DNA of 64,000 nt from a virus. Made by a program: the position numbers and the translations under genes. Location of the stretch: IMG/VR virus record IMGVR_UViG_3300032286_001304, positions 1-64,000 of that record. One strand, 5' to 3'. This document shows, piece by piece, positions 30,751 to 38,868 of this stretch (positions are counted from its first letter, which is position 1; the number at the start of each line of letters is the position of its first letter). The notes beneath the pieces were generated by a model. That model had not been told where the DNA came from, made no database searches, and saw only the letters and a program-made list of their open reading frames with translations.

Positions 30751-31590
30751 TTATTTATTTTGTTCCGCTACTGATTCTTGCGTTTCAATATCCACTTCCC
30801 CTCTATCGTGTTCGGCAGATTCTTGGCTTAAAAAGGCCAGACTTTTTAATTTATATACATCAGCATAATCATTAAATTTACGGACTACAACACCTTCTCT
30901 TGGAACTTTATTGACACATAATGGACAATCCATTTCTGTATATTTCGCAATTAAATGATTTAGCAGTTCTTCACGCCAAATATCTAAATCCCTATCATCC
31001 TTTGATTCAAGCCACTTAGTAGGCGCAACTAAATCTTTCGCATAACCAATATAATGATATGGAACTGTCTTTAGATTGTATTTCTTGCAATAAAGAGCAA
31101 TTTGCTGTTCGGTAAATTCAAAAACTTCACCCGATGGATTTGTATAGGTTATGCGATAAATAGCATAGTCATGTTGACCAGTTTTTGTGCCATAATCAAA
31201 ATCCTTTTGAATCCACTTGCAATTAGGAAGTTGCCCATAAATCTCTACATAAAAACTCATTCCATCTTTTAGGAATGGATTAAGTTCTTTGGCAACCAAG
31301 CCCCAAATATCTACATCATAGAAAGATTCTGATTTTTTATCAGCATAAGCGTTTTTAATTACTTTACGTGAACTCCATAGATAATCATAATTAGTATCTA
31401 CGATATTCACACCTAATTTCTTTAGAATCTTCTCGTAAAAATTCAATGATTTTTTACATAGAACTTTAGAGAAAACCCCGCTAGTATTATGAATTAGAAT
31501 TCCGTTAGCATAGAAATTACCAGTTGAACTTACGGTTAAGTCATAGCGATCATTTCGCTTATCCAACTTTTTAATTGATTTTATTTTCAT
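30751..31590 (-). CDS. RNA ligase C-terminal half preceded by C-intein
   Basis: 279 aa. Residues 1-35 are a C-terminal split-intein half: RYDLTVSS (block F region) and the splice junction ILIHN followed by Thr36. From Thr36 the protein is the rest of a nucleotidyltransferase RNA ligase: TSGVFSKVL completes motif I, then YDYLWSSRKV, FYVEIYG (motif IIIa), EGVVVRK (IV) and DVYKLKS (V). On its own it lacks the catalytic Lys; with the product of 32595-33545 it would be spliced into a complete ligase. The start overlaps the end of the intervening endonuclease gene by 20 nt. Confidence 0.85.
   Translation of the reverse strand: MKIKSIKKLDKRNDRYDLTVSSTGNFYANGILIHNTSGVFSKVLCKKSLNFYEKILKKLGVNIVDTNYDYLWSSRKVIKNAYADKKSESFYDVDIWGLVAKELNPFLKDGMSFYVEIYGQLPNCKWIQKDFDYGTKTGQHDYAIYRITYTNPSGEVFEFTEQQIALYCKKYNLKTVPYHYIGYAKDLVAPTKWLESKDDRDLDIWREELLNHLIAKYTEMDCPLCVNKVPREGVVVRKFNDYADVYKLKSLAFLSQESAEHDRGEVDIETQESVAEQNK
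31486..31590 (-). other. C-terminal half of split intein
   Basis: 35 codons ending ANGILIHN, with terminal Asn and penultimate His in place and Thr as the +1 extein residue. The block F position that is usually His in HNFYANG reads GNFYANG. Confidence 0.82.
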
Positions 31591-32557
31591 AAATTGATTT
31601 TATTTTTTCATATAGAAGTAAGAATTTATCTTCTCTGTTTAGTAGATGTAACTCTCTTTCCCATATCGTGACAACACTAAACCCTTTTTCTCTAGCTAAG
31701 TCAATTTTATTTTTATCTTTTTCCCAGATTTCTTTTGCAGTCTTGCGTGAAACTGGCATAATATCATTTTCTTTGTAAAGTTCAGGATCAGCGTGCCAAA
31801 TTGTTCCATTTATTTCGACTAAAACCTTTGAATTAGAGAGATAAATATCAAAAACATATCTTCCCATTTTAAATTGAGAAGAAAATGGAACTTGATTATC
31901 CACTAAGATTTCTTGTATATCTTTTTCCAAAGAACTTTCATATAGTTGAGTATTATTTTTTAATGACTGCTCGCTCCTTATTGTTTTTAATAGCCATTCC
32001 TCTTTTTCTTCTATTGTTTTGGATGACCATGCTATTTTTGAATCTATTGATCTTTTTTCTCTTATGGAGCATCCGAAATTCTTTAAAAATACAGACTCCA
32101 TTTTTTCAAGAAAATTCTTTATTTTAAATGGATTATCGACCCCATATTTCAAAATATAGGTTTTTTTTCTTTTTTCATTGAACTCTTTTACCTTAAAAGT
32201 TTGATCAACCCCATATCTTATAAGATTCGTTTTTTTTGATTTTTTAGCTGCCAAAACACATGCTTCACTATGCGTTCTTGGAATTATCCCAAAATAGTCT
32301 ATTAAAAATTTGGTAATTTTGTATGGAATTCCATATTTTTCTTTAAAATCCGGCAAACTATATAGTAGCGTTGAATAAGCATAATGAAAAATTTCTTTTG
32401 TCGCTATCTCTTTGAATGTCTCTAAATAAATCAAATATCTTAAAGACTTGGTATCCATCCCTCTTTTCTTTCTCTCCCATCTTAGATATGAAGCGAGTTG
32501 ATTGTTTTCATTGATAATTGTTTTTTTAAAGGGGCAAATATATTTTTGAGTATCCAT
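31571..32557 (-). CDS. Vsr-like homing endonuclease inside the fractured gene
   Basis: Start at 32557 (MDTQKYICPFKKT), the ATG that ends the shared endonuclease leader. Residues about 105-170 carry repeated DNA-binding modules (RYGVDQTFKVKEF; KYGVDNPFKIKNF; NFGCSIREKRS). The C-terminal domain fits the Vsr/EDxHD fold: FDIYLSNSKVLVEINGTIWHADP, then EIWEKDKNKIDLAREKGFSVVTIWE. This type was first described in fractured genes with split inteins. It lies between ligase halves, 38 nt from the N-half and overlapping the C-half. Confidence 0.85.
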   Translation of the reverse strand: MDTQKYICPFKKTIINENNQLASYLRWERKKRGMDTKSLRYLIYLETFKEIATKEIFHYAYSTLLYSLPDFKEKYGIPYKITKFLIDYFGIIPRTHSEACVLAAKKSKKTNLIRYGVDQTFKVKEFNEKRKKTYILKYGVDNPFKIKNFLEKMESVFLKNFGCSIREKRSIDSKIAWSSKTIEEKEEWLLKTIRSEQSLKNNTQLYESSLEKDIQEILVDNQVPFSSQFKMGRYVFDIYLSNSKVLVEINGTIWHADPELYKENDIMPVSRKTAKEIWEKDKNKIDLAREKGFSVVTIWERELHLLNREDKFLLLYEKIKSIYENKIN

Positions 32558-32573
32558 ATACAATGGATTACAC
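32555..32573 (-). promoter_or_regulatory. Shared 5' element of endonuclease genes (Vsr-like copy)
   Basis: Minus strand GTGTAATCCATTGTATATG, ending in the start codon at 32557. Same family as the elements at 26499 and 28777. Confidence 0.45.
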
Positions 32574-32594
32574 AAAAAATTCTAAAATTATACT

Positions 32595-32906
32595 TTATTC
32601 TGAATTTTTGCTGATAAGAACTTCGTCCCCATTTTTCAGAAGATCGGCTCTTCTGTAACATTTTAAATCCTTCATCCAAACTGGGTTATTACCCGTTATC
32701 TCTATCTTCCGCCCATCCTCTAACTCCATCTCATACCAATCATCACTATCTTTATAAAAATAATGATCTGTAATTTTGGCCCATACCTCTTTCTCAAGTT
32801 CTACGTCATAAGCCAAAACATTTCCAAATAATTTATTATCAACTACTTGGCCTATCGTGATATCCCCGTATTCAAGGGTTTTTATAATCGTTTCCTTATC
32901 CACACA
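32595..32906 (-). other. N-terminal half of split intein
   Basis: 103 codons beginning with Cys. Block A and the block B neighbourhood are recognisable, but the usual TxxH His of block B is Asn (TGNNPVW). Confidence 0.82.
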
Positions 32907-33545
32907 ACCATGAAGTTTTTCAGAAATTGAGATAAAATCGTCTGGATGTAATGAAGATAAATTCTTTTTTAGCGGAGCCGTATCAATATGTAGTCTAAAT
33001 TGATTATCTACAAGTTTAGACTCTCTCTTTACTTTTCCTTTTTTGTTTTTAGAATTATTTTCTATATTTTGGGCGCGACGTAATGCATCATAATTGATAT
33101 ATTTATCGCAAATAAATGTATCTCCATAATGACTAAATTCAGTTCCTACCTCAAAATCTCCTATTGAAGCCTTTATTTTCTTGGAGGATAACCAATCAAC
33201 AATGGATTGAATTGGAACAATATAACCTTCAGAAAAGATTCCGCGAAGTTTGGTTGTTTTAACTCTTGATACGGATGGGAAAAATCCTTTTATGCTTTTA
33301 TCCGCATTTAATTCGGATTTGGAATAAGAATTAGACCAACTTAGATATTCCGAGTTTAAACGAGATTCCAGAGGAAAATAAATATAAATATCATCGGTTT
33401 TTGCATTTAGTCCTGTGATTACGTTCTGCCCATCAATAAAGGCAATTTGCAAACTGTCAGCGGATGGATGCTTACGCAATTCACCCAACTTAACTACTTT
33501 AGCAAGATAGTTTTTATGTTCGGTTTGAATAGATAATTTGCTCAT
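32595..33545 (-). CDS. RNA ligase N-terminal half followed by N-intein
   Basis: 316 aa. Residues 1-213 are the front of an RNA ligase: an N-terminal OB-like domain (KLGELRKHPSADSLQIAF; TTKLRGIFSEGYIVPI) as in the DRB0094/Rnl5-type ligases, ending in SEKLHG with catalytic Lys210. Cys214 begins a 103-residue N-intein (CVDKETIIKT; NNPVWM; LLKNGDEVLIS). The ligase is interrupted exactly inside motif I (KLHG / TSG), and resumes at 31485. A promoter at 33555-33583 leaves only a few nt of leader. Confidence 0.87.
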   Translation of the reverse strand: MSKLSIQTEHKNYLAKVVKLGELRKHPSADSLQIAFIDGQNVITGLNAKTDDIYIYFPLESRLNSEYLSWSNSYSKSELNADKSIKGFFPSVSRVKTTKLRGIFSEGYIVPIQSIVDWLSSKKIKASIGDFEVGTEFSHYGDTFICDKYINYDALRRAQNIENNSKNKKGKVKRESKLVDNQFRLHIDTAPLKKNLSSLHPDDFISISEKLHGCVDKETIIKTLEYGDITIGQVVDNKLFGNVLAYDVELEKEVWAKITDHYFYKDSDDWYEMELEDGRKIEITGNNPVWMKDLKCYRRADLLKNGDEVLISKNSE

Positions 33546-33554
33546 GTTAGATTT

Positions 33555-33583
33555 AACTTAGTTTATTCCGGTATTAAAGTCAA
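33555..33583 (-). promoter_or_regulatory. Promoter of the RNA ligase N-half
   Basis: Minus strand TTGACT, 17 nt, TAAGTT; predicted start about 3 nt before the ATG at 33545. Confidence 0.5.
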
Positions 33584-33813
33584 TTATTTTCTTCCGTAAA
33601 TTTATAAAATTCCTCATTAAATAACGCATCAATTGCCCGTCGCTGTCGCTCATCTTGTTCTGATGGGTTATTGTCTGGTCTATGACCAATTGGGTTATTT
33701 AATGCAATTTTATACCACGGATCACCGAATGGATTATTTTTCATAACCTCTCGCTGGAAACTCAAGCAAGACACTCTTAATTTTTCTGATTTATCTAAAA
33801 AACTATGTTTCAT
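33580..33813 (-). CDS. Small hypothetical protein, 77 aa
   Basis: Begins MKHSFLDKSEKLRVSC. Contains PFGDPWYKIALNNPIGHRPDNNP and a charged end (EQDERQRRAIDALFNEEFYKF). 8 nt after the next upstream gene; its last codons overlap the RNA ligase promoter. Unrecognised. Confidence 0.6.
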   Translation of the reverse strand: MKHSFLDKSEKLRVSCLSFQREVMKNNPFGDPWYKIALNNPIGHRPDNNPSEQDERQRRAIDALFNEEFYKFTEENN

Positions 33814-33821
33814 TTTAAAAT

Positions 33822-34370
33822 TTATCTTTTTGAATAAACGCCATTAACGAATGATTTATCTACAAATCGCTCTGATTTCTCAACCCAAAAGTCTGGAATC
33901 TTGGATATTTTAGGCCAAAGTGCAAATTCAATCTTATCTAAGATATAGAATTTTTGATAAGCCTTTACACAATCAGGTTCTTCTTTTTCTAGTTGTTCCT
34001 TAAACTTTCCAAAGCAACGCGCAAATTGAGTTAAACCACTACTGGAAAAAGAAATTGATTTGTAATGATTTTTAATCCAATCAAGATGTTGCGCCGTGCC
34101 ATGCTCACGTTTATAACGAATCTTATATTCATCTAATTGCGCCTCAAAATGAGCTAGTCCCCATTCAAAATTATCTTTTGAACAGCGAAGCCATATTGAA
34201 GCGGGATGTTTATAATGAGCGTGCTTTGGAGAATTTTTGTATGGAGCAGTGCCTTCTGGAAAGCAAAAACAGAGCATTTGTAGAGACTCTGTTGGCATTT
34301 TAACTATATGCTTATTGCCTAATTGACGAGCAGCGATTTCTGGGTCTTGGTTAATGGCAAATATGTTCAT
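33822..34370 (-). CDS. Phage protein resembling pyrimidine-dimer glycosylase-like family
   Basis: 182 aa starting MNIFAINQDPEIAARQLGNKHIVKMPTE, a pattern (x-D-P-x-x-A-x-x-L-x-x-x-H-x-x-K-M-x-x-E) shared by many phage proteins loosely annotated as pyrimidine dimer DNA glycosylase. The catalytic Thr2 of T4 endonuclease V is not evident here (position 2 is Asn), so DNA repair activity is uncertain. Start follows a promoter-like TTGCTT/TAGGTT. Confidence 0.55.
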   Translation of the reverse strand: MNIFAINQDPEIAARQLGNKHIVKMPTESLQMLCFCFPEGTAPYKNSPKHAHYKHPASIWLRCSKDNFEWGLAHFEAQLDEYKIRYKREHGTAQHLDWIKNHYKSISFSSSGLTQFARCFGKFKEQLEKEEPDCVKAYQKFYILDKIEFALWPKISKIPDFWVEKSERFVDKSFVNGVYSKR

Positions 34371-34381
34371 GATTGACCTCT

Positions 34382-34410
34382 AACCTAAGTCAAAACGGAC
34401 TCAAAAGCAA
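34382..34410 (-). promoter_or_regulatory. Possible promoter, TAGGTT type
   Basis: Minus strand TTGCTT, 17 nt, TAGGTT; the -10 matches that of rIIA. Start about 5 nt before the ATG at 34370. Confidence 0.4.
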
Positions 34411-34431
34411 GCAAATTTTTTAGATTTTTCG

Positions 34432-35415
34432 CTATTTCAGACTGATTTCTGCATAAGTTGCTTTGACTGATTCCTCTAGCGAAGTGAATTCTTTCTTGTA
34501 TCCTAACTGGTTACGGAGTTTTGTCAAGTCCGCAACTGTTCTTGATTGGTATTGTTTTTGTAAATTATCTGGCAATGGTTCATATTTAAATAGATTATCT
34601 TTTGGTAATCCTCTTACATCCGCGCAAACTGAAGCTAATTTTTCCCAAGAAGTTCCTTCGCCGGAACCAAGATTATAAATACCAGCTTTGCAATCATTGG
34701 TAAGGGTAAAATAAATTACATCGGCCAAATCATTGACCCATATGAAATCGCGTTCAAATACAGTATTTTTATCATCACGGAATAATACAAAGGGCGGTTT
34801 ATCCGATAAGAAACGAGTTATCGGAGATGCCATTCTGCGCTCAACCTTGTGGGATTCATCAGCACCAAAACAATTGAAAAATCTGAAACTGTAACATTTA
34901 TGATTGCCAAAATATTGATTTAAATATTGCTCTATTTCTATATCGCACAACTGCTTTGTCTTTCCATACAAGTGCGGAGGTCTTAATCCTTCCGTGCGCT
35001 CTGTAAAATCAGAGGAATTACCATAAACCGAAGCCGATGAAGCAAATATAAATTTAGAGTCTTTCTTTCCATGATGTTGAGAAAAATAAGCCCACATTCT
35101 CAAAAGGTCTTTTGTGTAGTAGAAATTTTGATATAAAACCTTTTCATAATCTTCTGGTTTTGTTGTAGTTGACGATGATGCGCCAAAATGAATGATATGG
35201 TCATAATCATCGACTTTGTTTGATATTAAAAGTTCTTTGTAATCATAAATGCCCTTAATGTCGCATGAAAGGATATTATGCATCTTTGAATGCAGAGTAT
35301 CTAGTTTTTCATAAATATCTATGTTTATGTAACCTTCTTTATTTAAACGCTTTATAACATTACTGGCAATAAATCCTGCGCCGCCTGTGCAAGCGATTTT
35401 TATATTTTTATTCAT
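34432..35415 (-). CDS. hldD: HldD-like ADP-heptose 6-epimerase
   Basis: 327-aa extended short-chain dehydrogenase. N-terminal NAD(P) loop CTGGAGFIASN; catalytic Ser-Tyr-Lys as ASSASVYGN and LYGKTKQ. Family-specific stretches match HldD: GASSSTTT, RFFNCFGADESHK followed by MAS, RDFIWVNDLADV, GIYNLGSGEG and PDNLQKQYQS...ADLTKLR. The enzyme makes ADP-L-glycero-D-manno-heptose, the inner-core sugar precursor of lipopolysaccharide. Close to the adenylyltransferase and cupin genes. Confidence 0.83.
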   Translation of the reverse strand: MNKNIKIACTGGAGFIASNVIKRLNKEGYINIDIYEKLDTLHSKMHNILSCDIKGIYDYKELLISNKVDDYDHIIHFGASSSTTTKPEDYEKVLYQNFYYTKDLLRMWAYFSQHHGKKDSKFIFASSASVYGNSSDFTERTEGLRPPHLYGKTKQLCDIEIEQYLNQYFGNHKCYSFRFFNCFGADESHKVERRMASPITRFLSDKPPFVLFRDDKNTVFERDFIWVNDLADVIYFTLTNDCKAGIYNLGSGEGTSWEKLASVCADVRGLPKDNLFKYEPLPDNLQKQYQSRTVADLTKLRNQLGYKKEFTSLEESVKATYAEISLK

Positions 35416-35752
35416 GTTTAATAATTGAAAATTTATCGTTTAAGCTCCATCCACCAGCAAATGCTTTACCATTTTTAATTCTAAGCGTTACAATGCAATC
35501 TTCGTCATCACGTTCAATAGCCTGACATTCAGTAGTATAGAATGTTTCTGTTTTATTTATTTCAACTTGTTCTAATTCTACAACTTCCCCGCCAAACATA
35601 TCAACCCAATTTTTAGCACCTTCAAAGGTATTCCATTTTGCCGCATCTTCTATATTTCCTAAATAGGGAGAAGGAAGGTCTTCGCGGGAAAATTCCCCTG
35701 TATGATATTGAATATCATCACCAAATTCTGATTTTACCAAATAAATTTTCAT
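35408..35752 (-). CDS. Hypothetical protein, 114 aa
   Basis: Begins MKIYLVKSEFGDDIQYHTGEF. Contains DAAKWNTFEGAKNWVDMFGGEVVEL, which looks like a small alpha/beta unit, then CQAIERDDEDCIVTL. Overlaps the start of the HldD gene by 8 nt. Unrecognised. Confidence 0.6.
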   Translation of the reverse strand: MKIYLVKSEFGDDIQYHTGEFSREDLPSPYLGNIEDAAKWNTFEGAKNWVDMFGGEVVELEQVEINKTETFYTTECQAIERDDEDCIVTLRIKNGKAFAGGWSLNDKFSIIKHE

Positions 35753-35763
35753 ACTAAATTTTA

Positions 35764-36246
35764 TTATAGTTTTTGTCCAATAGCTATTTTTCCTTGAAAG
35801 ACACTCATTAATTCTTCGTTTTCTTTCATTTCTAATTTTTTAATTATATTAGTTGTAGAAATATTATCAATTCTATCTATAATACAAATATTACCACCCC
35901 ATTCTTTACATTCGGGCCAACCGCGAACATTTTCTGCTTTGTAATCAGAACCTACAAAAATATATGTAGGTTTTAACATCATGATAATTGGAAGAGGGTC
36001 TGATTCAAAGCGAAGAACCTCATCGACAAACTGCGTATTATATAAAGCCTCTATGCGTTTTGATTGCGTTAATAGTGGTTCCCGATTTTTCTTTTCACGA
36101 ATATATTCATCTGAGTTACACGCAACAACAAGATAATCACACATACTTCTTGCTGTTTTAAGGATATGTAAATGTCCATCATGGGGACAGCGACCTTCTG
36201 GAGCGTCAAAAACCCCCGCAATGAATCCTATTTTTTTATTATTCAT
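35764..36246 (-). CDS. HldE-type nucleotidyltransferase domain protein
   Basis: 160-aa cytidylyltransferase-fold enzyme: PHDGHLH (HxGH at residues 22-25) and ISTTNIIKKL near residue 130, plus TYIFVGSDYKAENV. In HldE the C-terminal domain adenylates heptose-1-phosphate; here it is a separate gene next to HldD and the cupin. A glycerol-3-phosphate cytidylyltransferase is the main alternative, since sugar specificity cannot be read by eye. ATGA overlap with the cupin gene. Confidence 0.78.
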   Translation of the reverse strand: MNNKKIGFIAGVFDAPEGRCPHDGHLHILKTARSMCDYLVVACNSDEYIREKKNREPLLTQSKRIEALYNTQFVDEVLRFESDPLPIIMMLKPTYIFVGSDYKAENVRGWPECKEWGGNICIIDRIDNISTTNIIKKLEMKENEELMSVFQGKIAIGQKL

Positions 36247-36620
36247 TTCTTTTGAGAGTCACCAGCTAAAACGCGCAGAGAATCCATTTCATCATGATTT
36301 GTAGAGAATTCAAAAACTGTTGAATTAGTAATCGCACGAATTTGATGAACTAATAAACGAGGGATTTCCACAATCTCACCCTTTTTCATAATTACTTTAG
36401 ATTGTTCGGCATTAAGAGGATTAATTGTCATTAACTCAATTTCGCCTTCCCATATTAAGAACACCTCACGCTTCTTAACATGTTGATGGGCGGAAAATTG
36501 AGCACCCGCATTAAAGCGCAAAATTTTCCCACAAAATTCCTCATTATTACATATCCAAGATTCTGAACCCCATCTTTTAGGGTGGAAAGTTGGTTTTAGA
36601 AAAATAGGTTCAATAGTCAT
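36243..36620 (-). CDS. Cupin (mannose-6-phosphate isomerase/ManC C-terminal type)
   Basis: 125 aa with cupin motifs FSAHQHVKKREVFLIWEG (two His and a Glu as metal ligands) and EIPRLLVHQIRA. Similar to the C-terminal isomerase domain of ManC and to phage sugar-processing cupins. Located at the head of the sugar-nucleotide cluster; probably isomerises or binds a sugar phosphate intermediate. Confidence 0.72.
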   Translation of the reverse strand: MTIEPIFLKPTFHPKRWGSESWICNNEEFCGKILRFNAGAQFSAHQHVKKREVFLIWEGEIELMTINPLNAEQSKVIMKKGEIVEIPRLLVHQIRAITNSTVFEFSTNHDEMDSLRVLAGDSQKK

Positions 36621-36625
36621 AGATA

Positions 36626-36655
36626 AATATGAACATAATACCTTAGTTTAGTCAA
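36626..36655 (-). promoter_or_regulatory. Possible promoter of the sugar-nucleotide operon
   Basis: Minus strand TTGACTAAACTAAGG..., -10 TCATAT at 17 nt (or CATATT at 18). The -35 region is nearly identical to TTGACTAAACTTAGG at 57469. Predicted start coincides with the ATG at 36620. Confidence 0.4.
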
Positions 36656-36664
36656 GATTTTTTA

Positions 36665-37210
36665 TTAAGAATTTTTCAACTTATCAACTAACTCTCTTAA
36701 CTCTTTCATGTAAATTCTTGCTTGTTCATCCCAATCATCACTTAACTCTTTCCAATGAAAGAATGTTCCACCCTGTTCAGTCCATTCTTGCCCATTTATA
36801 ACCTTGTCGTCAATTAAAATATCATATTTATTTCTGCAAATTCTGGCTTTGGAGCCAGTCACTATCCATAAACGATTGATTTCTCTAGGCCAAAACTTCC
36901 GAATAGTGGAAAACTTTCCAGAAGCAGAACCAGAATCAAGAGAACTCTTTGTTAAAAATATCCAATCATCTGATAATTCATTAGCTAATTTTACACAGTC
37001 ATCTGACCAACTATATTTATCCAAAGAAGACCAAAATGCATGACCATTTATCTTTTTCCAAAAATACTTTTTACCACCAGCAATTTCATAAAGATTATCT
37101 TTAACGAAAGATTTTGATGGATATTCAACATTGAACTGAACAGAGGCGGAACGATAAAAATTAATTAGCGTTCCGTCTAAGTCCCAAAACATTCTTATTT
37201 TTTTATCCAT
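36665..37210 (-). CDS. HAD-family 5'-nucleotidase-like phosphatase
   Basis: 181 aa with HAD motif I MFWDLDGTLINF (residues 7-18; nucleophile and acid Asp), motif II IFLTKSS, and the motif III/IV region YDILIDDKVINGQEW, the arrangement of NT5C-type deoxyribonucleotidases. Possibly removes phosphate from dNMPs; could alternatively act in sugar metabolism since HldE-type genes are next to it, but no GmhB signature is visible. 6 nt downstream of NrdA. Confidence 0.72.
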   Translation of the reverse strand: MDKKIRMFWDLDGTLINFYRSASVQFNVEYPSKSFVKDNLYEIAGGKKYFWKKINGHAFWSSLDKYSWSDDCVKLANELSDDWIFLTKSSLDSGSASGKFSTIRKFWPREINRLWIVTGSKARICRNKYDILIDDKVINGQEWTEQGGTFFHWKELSDDWDEQARIYMKELRELVDKLKNS

Positions 37211-37216
37211 TAAGTA

Positions 37217-38863
37217 TTAAGATTCGCAGGATTTGCAGGTCAAAATAGAACGAACAAGTTCTTGCGCTGGATTAGAGGAACGCTGATAATAAAGTCCCTT
37301 TACTCCATTTTCCCAAGCAAAAATCATCAATTGACTTACATCTTTAGGTGAAGCTGTATGAGGAATAGTCAAATTAAGACTTTGACCTTGATCAATATGT
37401 TTCTGACGAGCACCAGCTTGAATTATAATTTCTTTCTGTGAGATTTCGCTAAATGTCTTAAATACATCTTTTTCATCTTCAGAAAGAAAATCTAAATGCT
37501 GGACGGAGCCACCACGAACAAGAATAGAATCCCAATTTTGTTTATTATTTTGACTTTTCTTTTCTAATAGTTCAATTAGATATGGATTCTTGTAGGTAAA
37601 CTTACCCTTAGCCAAATCTTTAACAAAGTAATTGGAATTTAACGGTTCGATTGATGGACTTACTTGACCAAGAATGAAAGAGCTGGAAGTTGTCGGAGCT
37701 ATCGCAATAGTAGTAACATTCCTACGACCATATCCTTTTAGTAACTCCGGTTCTCCAAATTTTTCAGATAGAGTTTTTGTTGCATTATCACACTTTTCTC
37801 TTATCACCTTAAAGATAGAAGAATTTAGTGATTTAGCACGCATTGATTCAAAACCAATCATCTTACTCTGCAAATAAGAATGCCAACCTAGAACGCCAAG
37901 ACCTAAAGCTCTTTGGTTTTTTGCAAAATTATGAGCAGCAGACATATGCTTGATTCCATCGGTTTTATTTACGAACTCTTGATTTACTGCATCTAAGAAA
38001 TAAACTAAGGTTTCAACCGCATCGGTATTTTTTATCTCATCCCAATGTAATAGATTTACAGAAGAAAGGACACATACAAAACTTTCGGATTCAGAACTGC
38101 TTAAACAAATCTCATTGCAAAGATTAGATGCAAATACTTTTTTATTCTTATCTTTATAGACTTGTGGAGCATTGTTATTGATATTATCAATAAAGCTAAT
38201 ATATGGGAATCCAGTTTCAAATCTCTTTTTGATAATAGCACCCCAAATCTCGCGCTTATCTTTATCTCCAGCAATCATTTCTTTCATCCACTCATCAGTA
38301 ATTGTGACTGCAAAACTCATTTCTTGAATAGCATTGCCTTCATCTCTGATTCTTAGGAATTCTTTAATATCAGGATGTTCTACTGGTAAATAGGCAGCAA
38401 ACGCACCTCTTCTAGCTGAACCTTGAGAAACAACAGTAGCAATTTTATCAAAAAGCTCCATGAAATGAACTGGGCCGCTTGATTCCCCTCCTACACTAAT
38501 TTTAGCACCACGATTTCTTAGTTGTCCGAAATATCCAGAAGTTCCTCCTCCCATCTTTGACATTATTCCAACTTCAGAGGCTTTATCTAAAATGCCCTCC
38601 ATTGTATCTGGAACAAAAGAACCAAAGCATGAAACTGGAAGTCCCCGCTTATTTCCAAAGTTAGTCCAAATAGGAGTAGCTAGGGAATAATAACCCTTAT
38701 GCATATAGGATTCAAATTTATCAGCGAAACCATTGATACCTAGTATCTTTTCAGCGGCTTCGGATATTTGACGAATTCTTTTTTCTGGACTTACTCCCTT
38801 TTCGAGATAGTCTTTTGAAAGAAATTTGCGAGAATCTTCATTTAGCCAGTAAATATTATTCAT
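37217..38863 (-). CDS. nrdA: Ribonucleotide reductase alpha subunit (class I)
   Basis: 548 aa; reduces ribonucleotides to deoxyribonucleotides. Radical-site residues are in place: GLPVSCFG (Cys79), NLCNEI (Cys249 with Glu251), VCVLSSVNL (Cys264) and GLYYQ (radical-transfer tyrosines), with a CKSC tail for reductant. The protein is about 200 residues shorter than typical class Ia enzymes because the N-terminal ATP-cone is absent, so overall-activity feedback by dATP is unlikely. Six nt before it lies NrdB. Confidence 0.92.
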   Translation of the reverse strand: MNNIYWLNEDSRKFLSKDYLEKGVSPEKRIRQISEAAEKILGINGFADKFESYMHKGYYSLATPIWTNFGNKRGLPVSCFGSFVPDTMEGILDKASEVGIMSKMGGGTSGYFGQLRNRGAKISVGGESSGPVHFMELFDKIATVVSQGSARRGAFAAYLPVEHPDIKEFLRIRDEGNAIQEMSFAVTITDEWMKEMIAGDKDKREIWGAIIKKRFETGFPYISFIDNINNNAPQVYKDKNKKVFASNLCNEICLSSSESESFVCVLSSVNLLHWDEIKNTDAVETLVYFLDAVNQEFVNKTDGIKHMSAAHNFAKNQRALGLGVLGWHSYLQSKMIGFESMRAKSLNSSIFKVIREKCDNATKTLSEKFGEPELLKGYGRRNVTTIAIAPTTSSSFILGQVSPSIEPLNSNYFVKDLAKGKFTYKNPYLIELLEKKSQNNKQNWDSILVRGGSVQHLDFLSEDEKDVFKTFSEISQKEIIIQAGARQKHIDQGQSLNLTIPHTASPKDVSQLMIFAWENGVKGLYYQRSSNPAQELVRSILTCKSCES

Positions 38864-38868
38864 AAAAA

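Noticed and set aside
37217-38863. Intein in NrdA or in the other replication genes
   Set aside because: Reductase, polymerase, helicase and recombinase read through without an inserted Cys...His-Asn block; only the RNA ligase is interrupted.
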